Source: an uncultured Collinsella sp.
GTDB taxonomy: Bacteria; Actinomycetota; Coriobacteriia; Coriobacteriales; Coriobacteriaceae
NCBI GenBank assembly: GCA_900541745.1
Contig: UQLA01000018.1
Span: forward strand, 1-51,715
Direction: 5' to 3'
Length of the DNA stretch: 51,715 nucleotides
In this document: positions 16,518 through 27,383 of the stretch, piece after piece
How positions within the stretch are numbered: position 1 is the first letter of the stretch
Layout: each line of letters starts with the position of its first letter
Notes under the pieces: model-generated
What the model was told of the DNA's origin: nothing
What the model saw: the letters and a program-made list of their open reading frames with translations, nothing else
Databases searched by the model: none
Translations under genes and position numbers: made by a program

Positions 16518-17207
16518 CTAGCTCTCAAACGAAAGCACGCGGGCCAGGTCCAGGTCCTCATAGCTGTCGATAAAGATGTCGCAGTTGGCACGCACCTCAT
16601 CGCGCTCCATACGGCCGTGCGGGTCATAGATACCAACGCGCTTAAAGCCCGCAGTGCCAGAGCTCCTAAGTCCAAAGACGGCGTCCTCAAACACCCACGC
16701 GCGCTCAAACTTGTGCCCATGGCGCTCTTCCAGGCGACGCAGCACCAGCTCGTATACATCGGGGAACTGCTTGGAGCGTCCCGCCTCGCCCGTCGTGGTA
16801 ACAAACTCCATGTAAGCGTCGAGCCCGGCACTAGCGAGCGCGGACTGCACCAGTTCGGCCGGCGTGGACGTGGCCACGCACATGGCAATGCCCGTCGCCT
16901 TAGCCTGCTCCAAAAACGCAAGGAGCCCCTCGCGCGGGGGCACCTTGGAGTAGCCATCAATGAGGATCTCGCCCAGCTCGCGATACAGCTCCTCGCCATT
17001 CGTGCCCATACCCCACGTGTCGTGGTAGGCCTGGCACTCGTCCTCCAGCGAAAGATGCTCAAACTGGGCAAAATCGTCGACCGTCACATCAATGCCATGA
17101 CGGCGCAATAACTCGGTCTGCGCATGGCCCCAGACGGGGGAGCTATTAACCAGTGTTCCGTCGCAATCGAAAATAAAAGCAACACTTGGAGCTGCGATAT
17201 GGTCCAT
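16518..17207 (-). CDS. HAD-family phosphatase (beta-phosphoglucomutase-like)
   Basis: About 229 residues, HAD superfamily subfamily I with an alpha-helical cap. FIFDCDGTLVNS near the start gives the nucleophile and acid/base aspartates, VATSTPAELV supplies the motif II Ser/Thr, and VFEDAVFGLRSSGTAGFKRVGIY carries the motif IV acidic residues. The substrate is likely a small phosphorylated metabolite, possibly a sugar phosphate given the glycogen genes across the divergent promoter region. I choose ATG at 17207, eight bases after GAAAGG, over the more upstream start at 17228. An operator-like repeat sits just ahead of the gene, so it may be co-regulated with glgB. Confidence 0.85.
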   Translation of the reverse strand: MDHIAAPSVAFIFDCDGTLVNSSPVWGHAQTELLRRHGIDVTVDDFAQFEHLSLEDECQAYHDTWGMGTNGEELYRELGEILIDGYSKVPPREGLLAFLEQAKATGIAMCVATSTPAELVQSALASAGLDAYMEFVTTTGEAGRSKQFPDVYELVLRRLEERHGHKFERAWVFEDAVFGLRSSGTAGFKRVGIYDPHGRMERDEVRANCDIFIDSYEDLDLARVLSFES

Positions 17208-17229
17208 AAACGAGCCTTTCGATGTCAAA

Positions 17230-17260
17230 TGGTAAACAACCTGCTAAAAACGTTTTACCA
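17230..17260. promoter_or_regulatory. operator-like repeat upstream of the HAD gene
   Basis: Contains TGGTAAAC (17230-17237) and, at 17242-17260, TGCTAAAAACGTTTTACCA. The second is close to a LacI-family operator, TGGTAAAA and TTTTACCA around a central CG. It lies in the divergent HAD-glgB region. Confidence 0.5.
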
Positions 17261-17291
17261 AACGTCAGCCTAACAGTTTTGAAAACCTAAT

Positions 17292-17317
17292 TGGTAAAAC
17301 TGTCAAGAGTTTTACCA
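17292..17317. promoter_or_regulatory. perfect inverted operator between the HAD gene and glgB
   Basis: TGGTAAAACT (17292-17301) and AGTTTTACCA (17308-17317) form a perfect ten-base inverted repeat with a six-base spacer. A TATAAA (17336-17341 region) follows and may be a -10 box for glgB, which would place the repeat over the -35 region and suggest repression. The same half-site recurs at 27242. Confidence 0.55.
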
Positions 17318-17538
17318 CGGCAATTCTGCCAGTGGTATAAACATGGCGCTTACCGATTAAACGCGCCCGCAAATCCACTTTCGTCCATAAAACTAACGTA
17401 CAGGTGTTATCGTAGTTTCTGCCGAAAGTTCCACCGAGCACGCGAGGTGGAACGAATCATAGAACTATCGCCGTCCCTTCGATTCGTGCAGCCTTGGACC
17501 TTTCGCATCTAGTCACCAAGGCAACACGCTGCCGCGTC

Positions 17539-19818
17539 ATGATGGGATCAAACGTGAGCGATACAAAGCTAAAGCCAGCAACCAAAAAGCCTGCTACCCG
17601 CAAAGCCGCCCCGCACGCACCGGAGCTCACCAAGGACGATGTCTACCTATTTGGCATCGGCACGTGGGAGCGCAGCTGGGAAAAAATGGGCGCTCACCCC
17701 GACACGCAGAACCGTACGCGCGGCTGGCGTTTTTGCGTTTGGGCGCCCGACGTAAAGAGCGTCCATGTCATTGGCGAATTTAACGACTGGGACGAGGAAG
17801 CCAACCCGCTGGTGCCCATGCATACGAGCGCTATTTGGGAAGGCTTTATTCCTGGTGCCGAGCAGGGTCAGCTCTATAAGTACCTCATCGAAACCAACGA
17901 GGGCGAAAAGCTCTACAAGGCCGATCCGTACGCCTTTAAGGCCGAGTGCCCTCCGGGTACCGCCAGCGTGCTGTGGACCCTCGATGGCTATAAGTGGAAC
18001 GACGCCGCGTGGCTTAAGCGCCGTGCCAGCCACAACCACATGTCGCAGCCCCTTAACATCTACGAGGTGCATATTGGCTCGTGGAAACGTCACGGCGACG
18101 CGCCGCAGGGCGAGCCGGACGAGTACGGCAACTACCCCGGCCCCATGGATCCCTTCCCCGCACAGCGCGGCGAGTTCTACACCTACGACGACCTGTCGGT
18201 GGAGCTCGTGGACTACGTGCGCGACATGGGCTATACGCATATCGAGGTCATGCCGCTCATGGAGCATCCCTTCGACGGCTCCTGGGGCTACCAGACGACC
18301 GGCTATTACGCCGCCACGTCGCGTTACGGCAACCCACAGCAGCTCATGCACTTTATCGATGCGTGCCACGAGGCGGGTATCGGTGTGATTATGGACTGGG
18401 TACCCGGCGGTTTTTGCGCCGACTCCCACGGCCTTGCCACCTTTAACGGCCACATGCTGTTTGAGCACGAGATTCACCCCAACTGGGGCACGCACAAGTT
18501 TGACTTCGCCCGCGGCGAGGTCCGCTCCTTCTTGGTCTCCAACGTGCTGTACTGGCTCGAGAACTTCCACGTGGACGGCATTCGCATGGATGGCGTGTCC
18601 AGCATGCTGTACCTCAACTTTGGCATCGACGATCCGGGCCAAAAGAAGTTCAACAAGTACGGTACCGAGGAGGACCTGGACGCCAGCGCGTTTATCCGTC
18701 AGGTCAACTGCGCCGTGGAGGCGCACTACCCCGACGTGATGATGATGGCCGAGGAGTCCACCGCGTGGCCGCTCGTGACCTATCCGCCGCAGGACGGCGG
18801 CCTGGGCTTCCACTACAAGTGGGACATGGGTTGGATGAACGACACCCTGCACTACATGCAGACCGATTTTCCGTGGCGCCCCGGCAACCACGGGCTGCTC
18901 ACGTTCTCCATCATGTACGCCTTTACCGAGAACTTCATTTGCCCGCTCAGCCACGACGAGGTCGTGCACGGCAAGTGTTCGCTCATCGGCCGCATGCCGG
19001 GCGACTGGTGGCGCCAGTTTGCCGGCCTGCGCACGCTCGCCTTCTACCAGATGACGCATCCCGGTGCCAAGCTCAACTTTATGGGCAACGAGATCGGCCA
19101 GTTTATTGAGTGGCGCTACTACGAGTCCATCCAGTGGTTCCTGACCGAGGAATATGAGACCCACCGTCATCATCAGGCGTTTATCAAGGCGCTCAACCAC
19201 CTGTACACCGCCGAGCCCGCCCTGTACGAGCGAGGCTACACCGACGACGGCTTTACCTGGATCGATGCGGACAACTCCAAGCAGTCCATCGTGAGCTTTG
19301 TGCGCCAGGGCGAGGACATCGACGACGACCTGGTGATCCTGATCAACTTTGACCCGGCGAGCTACGAGAGCTTCCGCGTGGGCGTGCCGCGCGAGGGCGA
19401 CTGGGAGGTCATCTTCGATTCCGACCGTCCCGAGTTTGGCGGCAGCGGCTATGCCGGCGAGGAGCCTTACACCTGCTCGAGCGAGCCCTATCCCTGGAAC
19501 GGGCAGATGGATTCCATTGAGATTAAGGTGCCCGGCCTGGCAGGCGTGGTGCTTAAGCGCCGCGGTCCCAGCAGCTATAAGCCGCCGGTGGTCGAGGCTC
19601 CCAAGGCTGCGCCCAAGAAGCGCACGTCCTCGGTGAAGCCCAAGCCTGCGGCTGCCAAGAAGGCTCCGGCTAAGGCGAAGGCTACGACGACCAAGGCCAA
19701 GGCCAAGACCGCCTCAAAGCCCGCTGCTAAGTCCACCGCGACCAAGAAGCCGGCTGCCAAAAAGGCCGCTACCAAGGCCAAGGCCGCTTCTGTTACGTCG
19801 TCACCTAAGGATGCGTAA
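17539..19818 (+). CDS. glgB: 1,4-alpha-glucan branching enzyme with a basic C-terminal tail
   Basis: GlgB makes alpha-1,6 branches in glycogen. A CBM48-type N-terminal domain (RFCVWAPDVKSVHVIGEFNDW) precedes the GH13 barrel. The catalytic set is visible: Asp in DGIRMDGVSS (codon at 18589), Glu in MAEES (18751) and Asp in LSHDEVVHG (18955). The last 75 or so residues (from about 19590) are almost only Lys, Ala, Thr, Pro and Ser with PAAKK-type repeats, a histone-H1-like tail absent from usual branching enzymes. The frame is open upstream from a TTG at 17494, but the first ATG pair is at 17539 and a GTG at 17554 follows GGGATC; the start is uncertain. It is transcribed with glgP, whose start lies 94 bases downstream. 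Confidence 0.92.
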   Translation: MMGSNVSDTKLKPATKKPATRKAAPHAPELTKDDVYLFGIGTWERSWEKMGAHPDTQNRTRGWRFCVWAPDVKSVHVIGEFNDWDEEANPLVPMHTSAIWEGFIPGAEQGQLYKYLIETNEGEKLYKADPYAFKAECPPGTASVLWTLDGYKWNDAAWLKRRASHNHMSQPLNIYEVHIGSWKRHGDAPQGEPDEYGNYPGPMDPFPAQRGEFYTYDDLSVELVDYVRDMGYTHIEVMPLMEHPFDGSWGYQTTGYYAATSRYGNPQQLMHFIDACHEAGIGVIMDWVPGGFCADSHGLATFNGHMLFEHEIHPNWGTHKFDFARGEVRSFLVSNVLYWLENFHVDGIRMDGVSSMLYLNFGIDDPGQKKFNKYGTEEDLDASAFIRQVNCAVEAHYPDVMMMAEESTAWPLVTYPPQDGGLGFHYKWDMGWMNDTLHYMQTDFPWRPGNHGLLTFSIMYAFTENFICPLSHDEVVHGKCSLIGRMPGDWWRQFAGLRTLAFYQMTHPGAKLNFMGNEIGQFIEWRYYESIQWFLTEEYETHRHHQAFIKALNHLYTAEPALYERGYTDDGFTWIDADNSKQSIVSFVRQGEDIDDDLVILINFDPASYESFRVGVPREGDWEVIFDSDRPEFGGSGYAGEEPYTCSSEPYPWNGQMDSIEIKVPGLAGVVLKRRGPSSYKPPVVEAPKAAPKKRTSSVKPKPAAAKKAPAKAKATTTKAKAKTASKPAAKSTATKKPAAKKAATKAKAASVTSSPKDA

Positions 19819-19912
19819 CAAAGCCGTTACAGCTGTAATTACCCGCCTCGCCGAGGCGTAGGATACAAGTCATAACCGTTCCGGGAGAAACATCCCCGGG
19901 GGAAAGGAACGT

Positions 19913-22339
19913 ATGAATAAGATCTTCGACAACAAGCAAGAGTTTACCGAGCTCTATCGCGATGCCGTCATGAGCATTAGCGGCAAGAGCGTCGAGGCCG
20001 CGAGCGACCTCGACCGCTTTAACGCCCTGGCCAAGCTCGTGGCCGAGAAGGCCCGCACCGTTGCCACCAAGAGCGACGCCCGCGCCACCGCCGAGGGCAA
20101 GAAGCGCGTGTACTACTTCTCGATCGAATTTTTGATCGGCCGCCTGCTCGACAACTACCTGCTCAACTTTGGCGTGCGCGACATGGTCGCCGAGGCGCTC
20201 GACGACATGGGCTTCGACCTGTCCGTCATCGAGAACCAGGAGCCCGATCCGGCTCTGGGCAACGGTGGCCTGGGCCGTCTGGCAGCGTGCTTCCTAGATT
20301 CCATGGCAGCCGAGGGCATTGCCGGCTACGGCAACGGAATGCGCTACCGCTACGGCCTGTTTAAGCAGGAGATCGTCAACGGCAGCCAGGTCGAGGCCAC
20401 CGACGAGTGGCTCACCCACGGCTATCCCTGGGAGGTCCGCCGTCAGGACAAGGCCGTGACCATCAAGTTTGGTGGCCATGTTGAGGGCTTTGAGGAGAAC
20501 GGCCGCACGTTCTACCGCACGGTGGACACGCAGGACATCCTGGCCGTCCCTTATGACATCCCCGTCGTGGGCTATGCCGGCGAGACCGTCAACAAGCTGC
20601 GCGTCTGGGCCGCCGAGCCGGTCGAGGAGCACTTCGATCTGGAGGCCTTCAACCGCGGCGACTACGCCCAGGCCGACGCTGAGCGCGCCGAGGCCGAGGC
20701 CATCAGCGCCATCCTCTACCCCAACGACGCCGGCGAGCACGGCCGCCTGCTGCGCTTGAAGCAGGAGTACCTGTTTGTATCGGCCGGCATTTACAGCCTG
20801 CTCGACACCTTTGAGAAGGAGCACGGCGAGAACTGGGAGCTGCTGCCGCAGTTTGTTGCCATCCATACCAACGACACCCACCCCGCCATGTGCGGCCCCG
20901 AGCTCATGCGCATCCTCATCGATGAGAAGAAGCTCGAGTGGGATGACGCCTGGAACATCGTGACGCAGGTCGTGAGCTACACCAACCACACCATCCTGCC
21001 CGAGGCCCTGGAGAAGTGGCCCATCGGCACGTTCTCCAAGCTCCTCCCCCGCGTTTACCAGATCATCGACGAGATCAGCCGTCGTTGGCACGAGTCGTTC
21101 GACACCACGCAGGAGGGCTGGCAGGAGCGTCTGCGCCAGACCGCCATTCTATGGGACGGCGAGATTCGCATGGCCAACCTGTCTGTGATCTGCAGCCACA
21201 GCGTCAACGGCGTGGCCAAGATCCACTCCGACATCATCAAAAACATCGTGCTCAAGGACTTCTATGCCCTGACGCCCGAGAAGTTCAACAATAAGACCAA
21301 CGGCATCTCGCACCGCCGCTTCTTTGCCGAGGCCAACCCCACCTACGCCAAGCTCGTCACCGATGCTATTGGCGACGGCTGGCTTAAGGACGCCTTTGAG
21401 CTGGAGAAGCTCAAGGAGTTTAAAGACGACGCCGAGTTCCTGAAGGCCGTGGGCGCCTCCAAGCGCGCCAACAAGGAGCGCCTGGCCGCCTACGTTAAGG
21501 CCGAGACCGGTCTGGTCATTGACCCCAACACCGTCTTCGATGTTCAGGTTAAGCGCTTCCATGCCTACAAGCGTCAGCTCATGAATATCATGAAGGTGAT
21601 GGACATCTACAACCGTCGCATCGCCGATCCCAACTTCCACGTGACGCCGACGACCTTCATCTTTAGCGGCAAGGCTGCCTCGAGCTACACCTTCGCCAAG
21701 GAGACCATCCGCCTCATTAACTCCGTGGCCGACGTCATCAACAACGATGCCCGCGTCAACGAGGTCATGAAGGTCTGCTTTATCCCCAACTTCCGCGTGA
21801 GCAACGCCCAGCTCATCTACCCTGCTGCAGAGATCTCGGAGCAGATCTCTACGGCCGGCAAGGAGGCCTCGGGCACGTCCAACATGAAGCTCATGATGAA
21901 CGGCGCCATTACGCTGGGCACCCTCGACGGCGCCAACATCGAGATCGCCGACCTTGCCGGCCGCGAGAACGAGGCCATCTTTGGCCTGACCGCTCCCGAG
22001 GTCGAGCAGCTTTGGGCATCCAACAGCTACTTTGCGTGGGATACGCTCAACAACGATCGCGAGCGTCTGGGCCGCGTGATGGACGAGCTCAAGGACAACA
22101 CCTTTGCGGGTCTTTCGGGCAACTTCGAGAGCATCTACAACGAGCTCATGAACAACAACGACCCCGACCTGGTCATGGCCGATTTCCGCAGCTACGTCGA
22201 CACCTGGGAGGCGCTCACGAACAGCTACGGCGACCAGGAGACCTGGAACCGCAAGGCGCTGCTCAACACCGCCTCCTCCGGCTGGTTCTCGAGCGACCGC
22301 ACCATTCGCGAGTACCGCGACGAGATCTGGCACGCGTAA
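19913..22339 (+). CDS. glgP: glycogen/alpha-glucan phosphorylase
   Basis: An 808-residue PLP-dependent phosphorylase that releases glucose 1-phosphate from alpha-1,4-glucan ends. Recognisable segments are VYYFSIEFLIGRLLDNYL, EPDPALGNGGLGRLAACFLDS, HTNDTHPA, TNHTILPEALEKWP, VQVKRFHAYKRQLMN, and GTSNMKLMMNGAITLGTLDG, where Lys659 (codon at 21887) should hold PLP. Length is normal (E. coli GlgP is about 815). A good ribosome-binding site, GAAAGGAA, precedes the ATG. It lies in the glg cluster after glgB, giving the degradative counterpart to GlgA/GlgB. There is no basic tail, in contrast to GlgB and GlgA. Confidence 0.95.
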   Translation: MNKIFDNKQEFTELYRDAVMSISGKSVEAASDLDRFNALAKLVAEKARTVATKSDARATAEGKKRVYYFSIEFLIGRLLDNYLLNFGVRDMVAEALDDMGFDLSVIENQEPDPALGNGGLGRLAACFLDSMAAEGIAGYGNGMRYRYGLFKQEIVNGSQVEATDEWLTHGYPWEVRRQDKAVTIKFGGHVEGFEENGRTFYRTVDTQDILAVPYDIPVVGYAGETVNKLRVWAAEPVEEHFDLEAFNRGDYAQADAERAEAEAISAILYPNDAGEHGRLLRLKQEYLFVSAGIYSLLDTFEKEHGENWELLPQFVAIHTNDTHPAMCGPELMRILIDEKKLEWDDAWNIVTQVVSYTNHTILPEALEKWPIGTFSKLLPRVYQIIDEISRRWHESFDTTQEGWQERLRQTAILWDGEIRMANLSVICSHSVNGVAKIHSDIIKNIVLKDFYALTPEKFNNKTNGISHRRFFAEANPTYAKLVTDAIGDGWLKDAFELEKLKEFKDDAEFLKAVGASKRANKERLAAYVKAETGLVIDPNTVFDVQVKRFHAYKRQLMNIMKVMDIYNRRIADPNFHVTPTTFIFSGKAASSYTFAKETIRLINSVADVINNDARVNEVMKVCFIPNFRVSNAQLIYPAAEISEQISTAGKEASGTSNMKLMMNGAITLGTLDGANIEIADLAGRENEAIFGLTAPEVEQLWASNSYFAWDTLNNDRERLGRVMDELKDNTFAGLSGNFESIYNELMNNNDPDLVMADFRSYVDTWEALTNSYGDQETWNRKALLNTASSGWFSSDRTIREYRDEIWHA

Positions 22340-22376
22340 AGGCGCGCGAGCTCCCTTATGCCAGCACGGCATTACT

Positions 22377-22407
22377 CGACGGGCGCGGCGCTCGGTCGCG
22401 CCCGTCG
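22377..22407 (+). terminator. GC hairpin between glgP and glgC
   Basis: An 11-base perfect stem (22377-22387 with 22397-22407) around a nine-base loop, eight pairs of it G-C. It is not followed by a T-run, so it may attenuate or protect the glgP end rather than fully terminate. Confidence 0.5.
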
Positions 22408-22447
22408 CTAATGGGTTTAAGAACATCGATGACAGAAGGAGAAATCG

Positions 22448-23596
22448 ATGAGTAAGAAAGAATGCATCGCGATGCTCCTCGCAGGAGGACAGGGCAGCCG
22501 ATTGGGGGCACTCACCCAAAAGATCGCTAAGCCGGCGGTTAGCTTTGGTGGCAAGTTCCGCATTATCGACTTTTCGCTGTCCAACTGCTCCAACTCGGGC
22601 ATCGACACGGTGGGCGTTCTGACGCAGTACCGTCCCTACCTGCTGCATGCCTACGTGGGCTCGGGCGAGGCTTGGGATCTGGACAGCCGCGACGGCGGCG
22701 TGTCGATCCTGCCGCCGTACGAGACGCAGACCGGCGGCGCCTGGTATGCGGGCACGGCCGACGCCATTACGCAGAACCTCGACTACATCAAGGCCAACGA
22801 CCCCAAGTACGTCCTGATTCTTTCGGGCGATCACCTGTATCGCATGGACTACCGCAAGATGCTCAAGACGCACATTGAGAACAACGCCGACCTCACGGTG
22901 AGCGTTATGCCCGTGCCGTGGGAGGAGGCCAGCCGCTTTGGCATCCTGACCACCGACCCCGAGGACGGCCGCATCACCAAGTTTACCGAGAAGCCCGATA
23001 AGCCCGATTCGAACCTTGCGTCCATGGGCATCTACATCTTCTCGGCCGACGTGCTGATCGAGGCGCTCGAGGCGGACGCCCTTGACCAGCGCTCGAGCCA
23101 CGACTTTGGCAAGGACATCATCCCCAAGCTGCTCGGCGAGAACAAGCGCCTGTACAGCTACGAGTTCCACGGCTTTTGGAAGGACGTCGGCACCATCGCC
23201 AGCTTCCACGAGACCTCGATGGACCTGCTGGGCAACAACCCCGAGTTCGATCTGTTTGACAAGAACTTCCCCATCATGTCCAACATCACCACGCGTCCGC
23301 CGCACTACATTGGCCCGGACGGCCGCCTGGACGACTGCCTGGTCTCCAACGGCTGCAAGATCTACGGCACCGCTCGCCACTCGATCCTTTCGACCGATGT
23401 CATCATCGAGGAGCGCGCCGTGGTCGAGGACTCCGTGCTGCTGCCGGGTGCGCACGTTAAGAGCGGCGCACACATCTGCCGCGCTATTTTGGGCGAGAAC
23501 TCCACGGTCGAAGAGGGCGTGAAGCTCGGCTCTGTCGATACCACCAAGGATACGGCCGTCGTTGGAAATGACGTCGTTATCGGGAAGGGGGAATGA
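22448..23596 (+). CDS. glgC: glucose-1-phosphate adenylyltransferase, catalytic subunit
   Basis: A 382-residue ADP-glucose pyrophosphorylase. The N-terminal nucleotidyltransferase domain begins with AMLLAGGQGSRLGALT and KPAVSFGGKFRIIDFSLSNC, followed by SGDHLYRMDYRKM (catalytic Asp) and FTEKP. The C-terminal left-handed beta-helix has hexapeptide repeats such as CKIYGTARHSILSTDV. It makes ADP-glucose, the GlgA donor and the committed step of glycogen synthesis. AGAAGGAGA lies just ahead of the ATG. It is followed four bases later by glgD. The GlgC-GlgD pair is typical of low-GC and some other Gram-positives. Confidence 0.94.
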   Translation: MSKKECIAMLLAGGQGSRLGALTQKIAKPAVSFGGKFRIIDFSLSNCSNSGIDTVGVLTQYRPYLLHAYVGSGEAWDLDSRDGGVSILPPYETQTGGAWYAGTADAITQNLDYIKANDPKYVLILSGDHLYRMDYRKMLKTHIENNADLTVSVMPVPWEEASRFGILTTDPEDGRITKFTEKPDKPDSNLASMGIYIFSADVLIEALEADALDQRSSHDFGKDIIPKLLGENKRLYSYEFHGFWKDVGTIASFHETSMDLLGNNPEFDLFDKNFPIMSNITTRPPHYIGPDGRLDDCLVSNGCKIYGTARHSILSTDVIIEERAVVEDSVLLPGAHVKSGAHICRAILGENSTVEEGVKLGSVDTTKDTAVVGNDVVIGKGE

Positions 23597-23600
23597 TCCG

Positions 23601-24728
23601 ATGATCAATCGCAAGGCCATCGGTTATATCACCGCTAACTACTCTTCGACTTACGGCAGCGTGCTGCTCAAGGACCGCCCCATCGCGTCCGTTCCGTTTT
23701 TGGGCCGCTACCGCCTGATCGACTTCCCGCTGTCCAACATGATGAATGCCGGCATTAAGACCGTCGGCGTCGTCATGCCGGGCAACTACCGTTCGCTGAT
23801 CGACCACGTGGGCTCGGGCAAGGACTGGGGCCTGGACCGCAAGAAGGGCGGCCTGTTCATGGTGCCCGGCAACGCGTATGGCACCACCAAGGGCGGCATG
23901 CGCTTCCTGCTGCGCGACATCATCTCCAACAAGACGCTGTTCCAGCGCTCGGACAAGCCCTATGTCGTGATGATGGGCACCAACATCATCTTTAACATGG
24001 ACCTCAACACCATCATCGACGCGCACGAGAACTCCGGTGCCCAGATGACCGTGGTGTACTGCAAGGCCACGCGCAACGTCGATGACGAGACCAAGCTGCA
24101 GATCAACGAGAACGGCCGCCTGACGGGCGTGAGCGCCGGCGTCGTGTACGGCGACAACGCCTCTATGGACTGCTGCATCGTCAACCGCGAGACGCTGCTC
24201 GAGATTATCGACCACTACCAGGCCGCCGACTATCTGGACCTGCTCGAGGCACTCCAGGGCGACTTTGGCAACATCGACGTGTGCAGCTACGAGTACAAGG
24301 GTGAGGTCGTGGGCGTGTTTAGCGAGAAGTCGCTGTATCGCCGCAGCATGGACCTGCTCGACCAGACCGTGGCCGACCAGCTCTTCGATCCCGAGCGCCC
24401 GATCCTGACCAAGGCTCACGACGTGCCGCCTTCGCGCTATGCGACCGGCAGCCACGCGTGCAACTCGATTATCTCGGCCGGCTGCATCATCAAGGGCACC
24501 GTACGCAACTCGATCCTGTCGCGCGGCGTTGTGGTTGAGGAAGGCGCTTCGGTGACCAACTCGATCATCAACCAGAGCTGCATCATCAAGAGCGGCGCCC
24601 GCGTTGAGAATGCCATCCTGGACAAGAACAACGTAGTTCCCACCAACACCGAGCTTCGCGGCACGCCCGAGAACATTCTGGTGCTGGGCAAGGCCCCGTT
24701 AACTCCCGATACCACCATCGTGCATTAA
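23601..24728 (+). CDS. glgD: GlgD, regulatory paralogue of ADP-glucose pyrophosphorylase
   Basis: A 375-residue GlgC paralogue. It keeps the overall fold (VPFLGRYRLIDFPLSNMMNAGI, GSGKDWGLDRKKGGLF, then a C-terminal beta-helix with repeats such as CIIKGTVRNSILSRGV), but the N-terminal glycine-rich nucleotide loop of GlgC is replaced by AIGYITANYSSTYGSVL. The Asp-containing GDH motif is replaced by MGTNIIFNMDL. This is the GlgD pattern: poor or no catalysis but activation of GlgC in a hetero-oligomer. I place the start at ATG 23601, ten bases after GGGGG and just beyond the glgC stop. A hairpin separates it from glgA. Confidence 0.92.
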   Translation: MINRKAIGYITANYSSTYGSVLLKDRPIASVPFLGRYRLIDFPLSNMMNAGIKTVGVVMPGNYRSLIDHVGSGKDWGLDRKKGGLFMVPGNAYGTTKGGMRFLLRDIISNKTLFQRSDKPYVVMMGTNIIFNMDLNTIIDAHENSGAQMTVVYCKATRNVDDETKLQINENGRLTGVSAGVVYGDNASMDCCIVNRETLLEIIDHYQAADYLDLLEALQGDFGNIDVCSYEYKGEVVGVFSEKSLYRRSMDLLDQTVADQLFDPERPILTKAHDVPPSRYATGSHACNSIISAGCIIKGTVRNSILSRGVVVEEGASVTNSIINQSCIIKSGARVENAILDKNNVVPTNTELRGTPENILVLGKAPLTPDTTIVH

Positions 24729-24759
24729 CGTAGGCACCGCAACATCGCTCGTAACATGT

Positions 24760-24795
24760 AGAATAGCCGCCCGGTTAGCGCCAGGCGGCTATTCT
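24760..24795 (+). promoter_or_regulatory. 12-bp perfect hairpin between glgD and glgA
   Basis: Arms 24760-24771 and 24784-24795 are exact complements around a 12-base loop, ending 23 bases before the glgA ATG. No T-run follows. It could be an attenuator, an RNA-processing site or a stabilising structure that separates glgA expression from glgC-glgD. Confidence 0.55.
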
Positions 24796-24818
24796 CGAAT
24801 TGCAACATGGGAGACAAT

Positions 24819-27164
<2,346 letters not shown>

Positions 27165-27201
27165 CCCACAGACGATCTAAAACCTAATCAAAACCCTAAA
27201 C

Positions 27202-27230
27202 AAGGGGCGCTCCAACCGGGCGCCCCTTCT
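27202..27230 (+). terminator. terminator after glgA
   Basis: AAGGGGCGC (27202-27210) pairs perfectly with GCGCCCCTT (27220-27228) around a nine-base loop and is followed by a short pyrimidine run. It closes the glycogen operon 38 bases after the glgA stop. Confidence 0.85.
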
Positions 27231-27241
27231 CTGTAGATAGT

Positions 27242-27259
27242 TGGTAAAACGATTTTCTA
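27242..27259. promoter_or_regulatory. operator-like site upstream of the GH13-GH77 gene
   Basis: TGGTAAAACGATTTTCTA repeats the TGGTAAAAC half-site found twice upstream of glgB. The left half is exact and the right half is degenerate. A candidate -10 box TATACT is at 27317-27322, without a good -35. Confidence 0.45.
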
Positions 27260-27383
27260 GGACAACCGTTCGCCGATGATAAACGGATGTTGTTTATACA
27301 CCCTGTGTACAACAGATATACTTATATCCTGTGCGTAAAGCCCATGGCCTGCAGGCCGTGATTCTATTGAACTGGACCGTACT

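Noticed and set aside
21149..23620. A very long minus-strand frame opposite glgP and glgC.
   Set aside because: Long antisense frames are expected opposite GC-rich genes; the sense strand encodes clear GlgP and GlgC motifs.
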